From an uncultured Corynebacterium sp. (GTDB lineage Bacteria; Actinomycetota; Actinomycetes; Mycobacteriales; Mycobacteriaceae): a stretch of 12,510 nt of DNA. A program made the translations under genes and the position numbers. The stretch is from positions 1 through 12,510 of the forward strand of contig NZ_CAMIAN010000051.1 in assembly GCF_946221155.1 (NCBI RefSeq), written 5' to 3'. Below the pieces are notes generated by a model. It worked only from the letters and a program-made list of their open reading frames with translations, was not told the DNA's origin and made no database searches. Of the stretch, positions 6,595 through 12,510 are shown piece after piece (within the stretch, counting starts at the first letter, position 1; each line of letters starts with the position of its first letter).

Positions 6595-8306
6595 AGCTCC
6601 GCCTTTGCTTCCGTCGCCATCGCCATCAATTCTTCGGCGTGAGCCCGCCCCGTCTCAGACTCCAACCCCGCCAACATGCGCGACAACTCCTCCACCCGCT
6701 CATCCTCGCTGAGCGTGCGCACCGAGGAAGTCACCGAATCCGCGGAGGTCGCCTTAGCCACGTACACGTGGGCGTCACCAAACGCAGCGACCTGGGGCAA
6801 GTGAGTAACGACGATGACCTGATTATCAACCGCCAACTTCGCCAGACGTCGCCCAATCTCCACGGCGGCTTTACCGCCAACACCCGCGTCGACCTCGTCG
6901 AAGACCATCGTCCGGCCACCTTCAGTCCCTGCGGCCAGCACGACCTCCAGCGCCAGCATCACGCGCGACAGCTCACCACCGGAAGCCGAACCCGCCAGCG
7001 GGTTCACATTGCCGCCCTGCACCAGCTGGAACTCCACCTCGTCGATGCCGTGCGGCCCCAGCTCACCCGCCCTATCGCCGGGCTGCCGCACATCCACGCG
7101 GATTTCGGCCGACATATGCAGGCCCCAGATCTCTTCGGTGACGGCCTTCGAGAATTTTTTGGACGCCCTCACACGCGCCGAAGACAACTCCTCAGCCACA
7201 TCACGCGCCGCATCCCGCGCAGCCGCGACTTCGTCCTGCAACTTCTGCAGCGCCTCATCAGAAACGTCCATCGATTCCAGACGCTCGCGTGCCTGATCGC
7301 GCCACGCCAGCGCCCCATCCACATCCACGGCATACTTCCGCAGCTCCCGCAGCTGGGTCTGGCGCTGCAGCAGCCCGTCCAGCTCATCGGGGTCGGGAAC
7401 GTCCAGCAACGCCTGCCCGATCTCGGAGGAAATGTCGGCCAGCAGCACGCTCACTTCGCCCAACCGATCTGCCAGATCGTTAAGGTTGCCACCCTCCGCC
7501 TCGGTGTCGGTAAGGTTGGTCAGCTCGTTTGTCGCCTGGCCAACCAGGGCACTGGCGCCTTCAGAATCCCCGAAGTCGTCCCCGGAAAGGCCATCCATGC
7601 CGTCCAGGGCCGCCTGCGCCCGCTGCAGGCCAGCGCGAATGTCATCGGCGGCCTGCAGGCGTTTGATCTGCGCCTTGACCTCCACGTCCTCGCCCGGTTG
7701 CGGGTCGATCTCGTCGATGGCCTCCACCGCGCGCTGCAGGGTTTCGCTCTCCAGCGCCAGGTCGCGGCGCGCCTCCATGCGACGCCGCAGGTCCTTATCC
7801 AGGCGCAGCCACTCAGCGCGGCGAGCCTGGTAGGTGGCGACCTTCTCCCCCAGCCCTGCGTAGTCATCCAAAGCACCGAGCTGACGCACCGGATCCAGAA
7901 GCCGCAACTGGTCGTTCTGACCGTGGATCGTGATGACGTGCCCAGCGAACTCCCCCAGTACGCCAGCAGCCACCGTCTTACCTGCCAGATGCGCACGCGA
8001 ACGGCCCGTGGCGTTGACCGTGCGGGAAGCAATGACCTCCCCGTCGTCGACATACCCGCCTACCTGCTCAACCAGCTCATCCACTGCTGCGGAATCCGCA
8101 GAAAAAATCCCCTCCACGCTGGCCTTGTCCGCGCCATTGCGTACGCGAGAAGCATCAGCGCGGTGCCCGGAAAGCAAACGTAGGGAGCTAACGACCATCG
8201 TCTTACCCGCACCGGTCTCGCCGGTGACAACGCTCAAGCCCGTGGAAAACTCCGCCGTCGCCTCCTCAATCACACCGAGGTTGCGAATGTGTAGTTCATG
8301 CAGCAT
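6591..8306 (-). CDS. recN: DNA repair protein RecN
   Basis: 571 residues, close to the usual length. RecN is an SMC-like ATPase that acts early in double-strand break repair by homologous recombination, on DNA in the cytoplasm. The ATP-binding head is split: Walker A GETGAGKT at residues 29-36 near the N-terminus, the ABC signature SASGGELSR at about 440-448 and Walker B VFDEVDAGVGG at about 468-478, with a following VIVVTHLPQVA switch region. The middle is Arg/Glu/Leu/Ala-rich and predicted coiled coil, as in the family. The N-terminus (MLHELHIRNLGVIEE) is canonical, which fixes the ATG start. It begins two bases after the nadK stop, so it belongs to the same operon. In related genomes steA comes next; here two accessory genes intervene. 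Confidence 0.97.
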   Translation of the reverse strand: MLHELHIRNLGVIEEATAEFSTGLSVVTGETGAGKTMVVSSLRLLSGHRADASRVRNGADKASVEGIFSADSAAVDELVEQVGGYVDDGEVIASRTVNATGRSRAHLAGKTVAAGVLGEFAGHVITIHGQNDQLRLLDPVRQLGALDDYAGLGEKVATYQARRAEWLRLDKDLRRRMEARRDLALESETLQRAVEAIDEIDPQPGEDVEVKAQIKRLQAADDIRAGLQRAQAALDGMDGLSGDDFGDSEGASALVGQATNELTNLTDTEAEGGNLNDLADRLGEVSVLLADISSEIGQALLDVPDPDELDGLLQRQTQLRELRKYAVDVDGALAWRDQARERLESMDVSDEALQKLQDEVAAARDAARDVAEELSSARVRASKKFSKAVTEEIWGLHMSAEIRVDVRQPGDRAGELGPHGIDEVEFQLVQGGNVNPLAGSASGGELSRVMLALEVVLAAGTEGGRTMVFDEVDAGVGGKAAVEIGRRLAKLAVDNQVIVVTHLPQVAAFGDAHVYVAKATSADSVTSSVRTLSEDERVEELSRMLAGLESETGRAHAEELMAMATEAKAEL

Positions 8307-8308
8307 TA

Positions 8309-9298
8309 CTAGTGACGCGGACCCCTCCAGCCCGTCACGGGCAGGCGGAATTTGTGTACCAGGCGGTCAGTAAACGGCGCGGAGTCCAAGCGCACCCATC
8401 GCACCGGCTGCGGGCCGCGGCGGATCTCCACGCGCGCTCCCGGGGGCATGTGGATCTGGCGGAAACCATCCATCACCACCGTCGCGGGTGAGGTCGACGG
8501 GTTCGTCTCCACCGCCACCATTGAGTTCGGGGAGACTACCAGCGGGCGGCTAAACAGCGTGTGCGCGTTACTGGTTACCACCAGAATCGCGTCCAGCTCC
8601 GGCCACAGAACCGGGCCACCTGCGCTGAAGGCGTAGGCGGTGGAGCCTGTGGGCGTCGATACCAAAACACCGTCACACCCGAACGAAGAAACAGGGCGCT
8701 CATCGACCTCCAGGATCGTATCCAGCACACCTTGGCGGTTCAGGTTCTCCACAGAGCATTCGTTCAGCGCCCAGCCGGTGCCCAGCACGCGCCCGTCCAT
8801 GTCGCGGGCGGTGATCGATAGCGTCATGCGGTCTTCAATGCGGTAATCGCGGTTGATCACGCGGTCCACTGCTTCCTGCAGGGACTCCTGTTCCCACTCC
8901 GCGAGGAAGCCAATGTGACCCATGTTGATGCCCAACACCGGCACGTCAGCAGAGTGCGCAATGTCAGCTGCACGGAGGAAGGTGCCATCACCGCCCAGGA
9001 CGATCACCATCTCCACGCCCGTGGCGGCCTCCTTGGTGTGGCCGAAACGCTTGAAACGCCCCAGAATCTCGTGGCGAGCCACCGGAGCGGGGTCGGCGGT
9101 AGCCATCACGCGAACGTTGATGCCGCCCTTCTGTAGGCGCGACGCCGCCTCCGCCGCCAGGCCTAGGTTCTCGTGCACACCGGTGTGTGCAACCAGAAGA
9201 ACCTCACGCTCGGTGTTTGCCTCCGAAGAAGCCTTGGTGCCCTTGTCACCAGATTCTGCGCCCTGATCCGCGGTGTGGTCAGTCCCCGGTGTGGTCAC
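8309..9298 (-). CDS. nadK: NAD kinase (ATP/polyphosphate-dependent NADP synthesis)
   Basis: 329 residues. It phosphorylates NAD+ to NADP+ in the cytoplasm and is the source of the cell's NADP(H). Visible motifs are GGDGT (residues 102-106), GINMGHIGFLAEW, the NE motif in ALNECSVE, and the NAD-binding stretch CDGVLVSTPTGSTAYAFSAG. About 30 N-terminal residues (Asp/Gly/Ser/Thr/Glu-rich) precede the fold and look disordered. The start is GTG at 9298, which overlaps the tlyA stop (GTGA) and has AAGGAGG seven bases upstream, so it is well supported. It is translationally coupled to tlyA and ends two bases before recN. The family in actinobacteria often accepts polyphosphate as well as ATP; this cannot be judged from sequence. 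Confidence 0.96.
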   Translation of the reverse strand: MTTPGTDHTADQGAESGDKGTKASSEANTEREVLLVAHTGVHENLGLAAEAASRLQKGGINVRVMATADPAPVARHEILGRFKRFGHTKEAATGVEMVIVLGGDGTFLRAADIAHSADVPVLGINMGHIGFLAEWEQESLQEAVDRVINRDYRIEDRMTLSITARDMDGRVLGTGWALNECSVENLNRQGVLDTILEVDERPVSSFGCDGVLVSTPTGSTAYAFSAGGPVLWPELDAILVVTSNAHTLFSRPLVVSPNSMVAVETNPSTSPATVVMDGFRQIHMPPGARVEIRRGPQPVRWVRLDSAPFTDRLVHKFRLPVTGWRGPRH

Positions 9299-10146
9299 TG
9301 CGGGCCCTCCTTAATGGCGGTTGCAATCATCTCGTCCAGGCCGGTGTGGTCAGCCTTTTCAACCATGCTAGGTGAAACCGGAGCACTGTCCTTGACCAAC
9401 CAGAGAAAATACTCAACATTGCCGCTCGGCCCCGGCAGCGGGGAGGCGACAACGGCCTTCGTACTCAAACCATACTTCATCGCCTCGACGGCGACCTCGC
9501 GGGTCACTTCCGCACGCAATTCAGGGCTGCGGACCACTCCGCCGTGCCCCAGACGATCCTTGCCGACCTCAAACTGCGGCTTCACCATCGGCAGCAGATC
9601 CCCGCCATCCTTCACGCACGCGGCCAGCGCGGGCAGTACCAGGCGAATCGAAATAAAACTCAGGTCCCCGACCATCAGGTCCACCTGGCCGCCGAGGTCT
9701 TCGGGGGTGAGGGTTCGCACGTTCGTTCGGTCCATCACGTCCACCCGGTCATCGTTCTGCAGCCGCCAGATCAGCTGGCCATAGCCCACGTCCACGGCCT
9801 TCACCTTCGCCGCCCCACGATCCAGGCACACGTCTGTAAACCCACCGGTGGATGCTCCGGCATCCAGGACGGTCTTGCCCTCAACGCTGAGGCCCTGGGG
9901 CTCGAAAGCCTCCAGTGCTCCCAAGAGCTTGTGCGCGCCGCGGCTGGCCCAGCGGTCGTCCTCGGATTCTGCGACCTTGATGGATACGTTCCCATCCACG
10001 CCACTGGCCGGCTTTTTCGCCAGCATGCCGTTGACGGTCACCCGCCCCGACTTGATCATCTCCTGGGCGTGCTCGCGACTGCGGGCGATCTTCCGGGCCA
10101 CCAGCTCCGCATCCAGCCGCTGCAGCTTCGGACCTCGTTTGGCCAT
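9295..10146 (-). CDS. tlyA: TlyA-type rRNA (cytidine-2'-O-)-methyltransferase
   Basis: 283 residues. TlyA methylates ribose 2'-OH groups of 16S and 23S rRNA using S-adenosylmethionine; in mycobacteria its loss causes capreomycin/viomycin resistance. The N-terminal S4 RNA-binding domain (about residues 6-62) is followed by the linker DDRWASRG and an FtsJ-like methyltransferase domain with the SAM loop LDAGASTGGFTD (94-105). The catalytic K-D-K-E set is present: Lys73, Asp161 in GDLSFIS, Lys189 in MVKPQFE and Glu245 in GNVEYFLW. The ATG overlaps the stop of the small upstream gene (TGATG), so the two are translationally coupled; AGGGGGCGAA precedes it. It lies in the same operon as nadK and recN. 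Older annotations call the family hemolysin, which is misleading. Confidence 0.95.
   Translation of the reverse strand: MAKRGPKLQRLDAELVARKIARSREHAQEMIKSGRVTVNGMLAKKPASGVDGNVSIKVAESEDDRWASRGAHKLLGALEAFEPQGLSVEGKTVLDAGASTGGFTDVCLDRGAAKVKAVDVGYGQLIWRLQNDDRVDVMDRTNVRTLTPEDLGGQVDLMVGDLSFISIRLVLPALAACVKDGGDLLPMVKPQFEVGKDRLGHGGVVRSPELRAEVTREVAVEAMKYGLSTKAVVASPLPGPSGNVEYFLWLVKDSAPVSPSMVEKADHTGLDEMIATAIKEGPQ
9306..9312 (-). promoter_or_regulatory. Ribosome binding site fixing the GTG start of nadK
   Basis: AAGGAGG is a near-perfect Shine-Dalgarno, seven bases upstream of the GTG at 9298 and inside the end of tlyA. It settles the GTG start and the four-base overlap of the two genes. Confidence 0.75.
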
Positions 10147-10322
10147 CAGCGTTCGCCCCCTAGGGCCTCGTTGACTACCCGGTGTGCTTCCTCCAACACT
10201 GCGGCTTCTTCGGCGCCGTGAACGTCACGCGCGAGTAGCTCGTCGACGGCTTGTGCCAGCTCTTCTTGTTGACGCCTACTGTCCCCCGACAGCATCGAAG
10301 GTTTCGGTTGCCCCTCGCCCAC
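10146..10322 (-). CDS. Conserved 58-aa acidic small protein
   Basis: GTG at 10322 opens a 58-residue frame ending in TGA that overlaps the tlyA ATG by one base. The GTG immediately follows the stop of the upstream HAD gene with no intervening base. The product is Glu/Ala-rich and probably helical: a Gln/Pro/Gly start, then RRQQEELAQAVDELLARDV and AEEAAVLEEAHRVVNEALGG. No membrane segment, cysteine or known motif is seen. A 58-aa gene of unknown function (Rv1693) occupies the same position between the HAD gene and tlyA in M. tuberculosis, as I recall, which together with the tight spacing and coding pattern makes it a real gene. GGAGG lies ten bases upstream within the end of the HAD gene. Its role is unknown; coupling suggests co-regulation with tlyA. 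Confidence 0.8.
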   Translation of the reverse strand: MGEGQPKPSMLSGDSRRQQEELAQAVDELLARDVHGAEEAAVLEEAHRVVNEALGGER

Positions 10323-11330
10323 TTACTTCCAACCTCCCAAGGCCTCCACGGCCTGCGCGTCTGCGCCTACAAAGTCGATGTTCTCGGCCCTAGTAATCTG
10401 CGGGATCTCCGGGGCATCAATCAACTGCCACGCCAGCGGCGCAGCCACGGCAAGCGCTTCGGCTGCCATGATTTCCACGTCTCCCAGCTCGCCGGCAGCT
10501 ACGCGGATGCGGTTAGTTCCCTCGTCCACGCTCGCGGACCATCCGATCAGGTGGTCGCGTAGGTTACCTGCAATAAACGTTGGTCGGTGGGACGAAGGGG
10601 CGTCAATAATATCGGTGTGGGTAGACACCCCAGTGACGGTACAGAGCGTGTCCATCCCCGCGGCGTTACCACCGGCAATGTCGGTATCCAGGCGATCGCC
10701 CACGGCCAGAGGCTTTGTGGAACCAATACGGCGAGCGGCAACCTCGAACATGGCAGGGCCGGGCTTGCCAGCGGATTCGGGTGTGACTCCCGTAGCGGAA
10801 GTAACTGCTGCGACCATAGAACCGTTGCCGACCAGGAAGCCGCGCTCGGAAGGCAGGGTCGTATCCAGGTTGGAGGCAAAGTAACGGGCTCCGCGCTGGA
10901 TGGCCACGGCGCCCTCGGAGAGGCGTGCCCAGTTGTTGTCTGGGCTGTGGCCGTGGAAAACGACGTGCGGCAGGTCGTCGGCGGTTTCAGTTAGCTGAAA
11001 ACCGGCCTCAGCCACCAGCTGCTTGAAGGAATCCTGGCCGATCACATAGGCAACCGGGTCTTCGATGCCGCACTCTGCGATGTAGCGCTTGCCCAGGTCG
11101 CAAGCGGCCATGGCGGAGGTAACTACCTCTTCCGCCTGCGCCGGGAAGCCCATGGAGTTCAGGTGCTCGGCAACCTGCTGCGGGGCGCGCGAGGCGTTGT
11201 TAGTCACGTACATGACCTTGCGACCTGCCAAGCCTTCTGCCGCACCTGGAATTGGGGTGTGCCCAGAAAACACGGTGCCGTCGAGGTCTGCCAGCAGAGC
11301 GTCGTAGTTATCCAGCAGCGGGTGGGCCAT
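10323..11330 (-). CDS. HAD superfamily class IIA phosphatase (Rv1692-like, probable glycerol-3-phosphate phosphatase)
   Basis: 335 residues. The HAD motifs are complete: DLDGT (Asp15 nucleophile, Asp17), VTNNAS (42-47, motif II), GKPGP (Lys189) and VGDRLDTD (Asp212, Asp216). A class IIA cap lies between motifs II and III, and the last about 80 residues form an extra C-terminal region beyond the core. The M. tuberculosis orthologue by position, Rv1692, was shown to be a glycerol-3-phosphate phosphatase that recycles glycerophospholipid heads, and it also carries an extra C-terminal domain. The same activity is likely here but NagD-like or 4-nitrophenylphosphatase activity cannot be excluded. 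The ATG follows the TPR gene stop by three bases with GAGGA upstream, so they form an operon. Cytoplasmic. Confidence 0.9.
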   Translation of the reverse strand: MAHPLLDNYDALLADLDGTVFSGHTPIPGAAEGLAGRKVMYVTNNASRAPQQVAEHLNSMGFPAQAEEVVTSAMAACDLGKRYIAECGIEDPVAYVIGQDSFKQLVAEAGFQLTETADDLPHVVFHGHSPDNNWARLSEGAVAIQRGARYFASNLDTTLPSERGFLVGNGSMVAAVTSATGVTPESAGKPGPAMFEVAARRIGSTKPLAVGDRLDTDIAGGNAAGMDTLCTVTGVSTHTDIIDAPSSHRPTFIAGNLRDHLIGWSASVDEGTNRIRVAAGELGDVEIMAAEALAVAAPLAWQLIDAPEIPQITRAENIDFVGADAQAVEALGGWK

Positions 11331-11333
11331 GGG

Positions 11334-12242
11334 CTACTTATCCTCGTTCTGATCTGCACCGTGGGAGTCCGCGCCTAGTTCAGCCAGGCGGTCTGGGACA
11401 TCCAGAACTTCCTCGGTATCCATTTCCCCTGCACGAGTGAACCAGTCAATGGCCTCTTCATTGCGCTTGGCTTCGGCGAGCGCGTCGGCGTAGGCGTAGT
11501 ACAGGCGCATGCGGGTAACGTCTGGAGCCTCCGCGCTAGCCAGCTGTGCTTCTAGAGCCAGTAGGGCTTCGTCGGACTGGCCGAGGTCCTGGTGAGCGCC
11601 AGCGACAACGATAGCCAACTCCGCCTTGGACTCTGCGTCGAGCTTATCGGCCTGCGGGTCGTTGGCTACTTCCAGGGCCTTCGCGGGCTTGCCGAGACCA
11701 CGCTCAGCGTCGGCGAGGACAGGCAGCAGCCCAGGACCACCGGCCATACGGCGGGCGGCGCGCAGCTCAGAGATGGCTTCCTTCCACTCGCCAGCGTGGT
11801 AGGCAACGATGCCGCAGGTTTCGCGCGCAACAGAGACGCGGCCGGCACGATCCTTTGCCGCACGAGCATGCGCGAGCGCCTTCTCCGGATCGTTGTCCAG
11901 CAGTGTGGCGGCCATGATCAGGTGCTTTGCAACCATGTCCGCGTTGTCCTTAGAGAGGCTGCGAAGCTCCTGACGTACGGAAGGATCGAGCTCCTTTGGG
12001 TCGAGGTCCTGGGGAACTTCCGGTTCGTTCAGCCGCTTGTTGAGGCGCTCTTCGCGGTAGCCTGCGCGCTGCGGGCCACTGTGTGGGCCGCGTTGCGTGT
12101 CCCAGTTGGAGCCACGCTTCTTCTTGGAGTTACGGTTGGGTCGGCCGCCACGGTTGGGCTTGAAGCCGCCTTTGTTGCGGAATTTGCCTTCCCCCTGGGG
12201 CCGGCCACCGCGTCCGCGATTGTTGCTTGAGTTTTCAGCCAT
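11334..12242 (-). CDS. TPR protein with basic R/G/N/K-rich N-terminus
   Basis: 302 residues from the ATG at 12242. The first about 75 residues are low complexity and very basic (repeats such as RGRGGRPQGEG, NRGGRPNRN and KKKRG), like RGG-type RNA-binding tails. The rest is helical with tetratricopeptide-like repeats: ALAHARAAKDRAG, HAGEWKEAISELRAARR, LGKPAKALEVAND, LGQSDEALLALEAQL and AEAKRNEEAIDWFTRAGEMD. It is probably the counterpart of Rv1691. The frame stays open upstream to 12449, but that extension would run across the rRNA terminator and a likely promoter, so I reject it. It is the first gene of the operon. The tail next to an rRNA operon and tlyA suggests an RNA- or ribosome-related role; this is only inference. 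The exact start is the weak point, since GGAAGG is rather far (14 bases) upstream. Confidence 0.85.
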   Translation of the reverse strand: MAENSSNNRGRGGRPQGEGKFRNKGGFKPNRGGRPNRNSKKKRGSNWDTQRGPHSGPQRAGYREERLNKRLNEPEVPQDLDPKELDPSVRQELRSLSKDNADMVAKHLIMAATLLDNDPEKALAHARAAKDRAGRVSVARETCGIVAYHAGEWKEAISELRAARRMAGGPGLLPVLADAERGLGKPAKALEVANDPQADKLDAESKAELAIVVAGAHQDLGQSDEALLALEAQLASAEAPDVTRMRLYYAYADALAEAKRNEEAIDWFTRAGEMDTEEVLDVPDRLAELGADSHGADQNEDK

Positions 12243-12310
12243 GCTTGGGGGTACACCTTCCGTCGTCTTCGTCTTTTCGGGTTGTAGGGCCCGTCCCGTG
12301 AACCTTATCA

Positions 12311-12340
12311 ATCTTAGGTTCGCTAACTGTGGAGGCGCAA
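12311..12340 (-). promoter_or_regulatory. Probable promoter of the TPR-HAD-tlyA-nadK-recN operon
   Basis: TAAGAT (12316-12311) fits the corynebacterial -10 pattern TAnnnT, with TTGCGC (12340-12335) 18 bases upstream as a plausible -35. TAAGGT just downstream is an alternative -10. The position, between the rRNA terminator and the first operon gene, is right and gives a leader of about 60 bases. Confidence 0.4.
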
Positions 12341-12395
12341 TGTTGCTGTCTTTTGCTATTGACGCCGTCTCTTCCGTCGCTTTGCGATCAGACAT

Positions 12396-12453
12396 AAAAA
12401 AATGGAGTGTGGGTTGCTGCAACCTTTCAAAGGCTACAACGACCCACACCCCA
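12396..12453 (-). terminator. Intrinsic terminator of the rRNA operon
   Basis: A 12-bp stem (12403-12414 with 12442-12453, one G-U pair in the RNA) encloses a second, weaker stem near the GAAA loop. Seven Ts follow directly on the minus strand (12402-12396). It lies just after the 5S rRNA 3' end and matches a Rho-independent terminator, ending the rRNA transcript before the TPR operon. Confidence 0.85.
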
Positions 12454-12470
12454 ATTCTTCTTTTGTTTTA

Positions 12471-12510
12471 GTGCCGGCGGTGACTTACTCTCCCACACCC
12501 TCCCAGGTGC
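12471..12510 (-). rRNA. rrf: 5S rRNA, 3' end only
   Basis: The last 40 bases on the minus strand match the conserved 3' end of actinobacterial 5S rRNA, including GGGAGAGTAAGTCACCGCCG after the GGAGGGTGTG helix. The 5' two thirds lie outside the window. The exact mature 3' end is uncertain by a few bases. It shows that an rRNA operon ends here, transcribed in the same direction as all genes in the window. Confidence 0.85.

Noticed and set aside
6639..8183. Long open frame on the plus strand opposite recN (about 514 codons)
   Set aside because: It mirrors recN codon by codon in high-GC DNA and its translation is His/Arg/Gln/Leu-rich with no motif. RecN carries all of its family motifs on the other strand.

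Overview
The window looks like a chromosomal segment of a high-GC actinobacterium of the order Mycobacteriales, most probably a Corynebacterium. This rests on gene content and order, on GTG/TTG starts, and on the SteA/SteB-type proteins; the species cannot be named from the sequence alone. All genes lie on the minus strand, so the biological reading order runs from the right edge (12510) to the left edge (1).

From right to left: the 3' end of a 5S rRNA gene (end of an rRNA operon) with a strong intrinsic terminator; a probable promoter; a TPR protein with an Arg/Gly/Asn/Lys-rich N-terminus; a class IIA HAD phosphatase; a 58-residue acidic small protein; tlyA (S4-domain rRNA 2'-O-methyltransferase); nadK (NAD kinase); recN (DNA repair ATPase); a two-gene insert consisting of a lipoprotein and a 615-residue secreted or surface-type protein with an ESX/PPE-like N-terminus; steA and steB/mctB (cell-separation pair); and pyrG (CTP synthase), cut by the left edge. 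From the TPR gene to recN, spacing is a few bases or an overlap (TGATG at the small ORF/tlyA junction, GTGA at tlyA/nadK), so these genes are almost certainly one operon.

Apart from the insert, the order matches the Mycobacterium tuberculosis Rv1691-Rv1699 block as I recall it (TPR protein, HAD phosphatase, 58-aa protein, tlyA, ppnK, recN, steA homologue, mctB, pyrG). The lipoprotein plus 615-residue protein pair sits between recN and steA, which I recall as neighbours in M. tuberculosis and C. glutamicum. The lipoprotein gene and the N-terminal part of its partner are visibly AT-rich against the rest of the window (hand counts of 60-base lines: about 37-42% GC against about 63% in recN). This pair is the part most likely to be an undescribed system: probably a cell-envelope lipoprotein working with an ESX-like or surface protein, placed beside cell-separation genes. 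Its function cannot be read from sequence alone.

The rest is housekeeping: rRNA modification, NADP supply, DNA repair, glycerophosphate/HAD phosphatase activity, daughter-cell separation and pyrimidine nucleotide synthesis. No stretch longer than about 230 bases lacks a gene. I saw no CRISPR array, tRNA gene, insertion sequence or attachment site.
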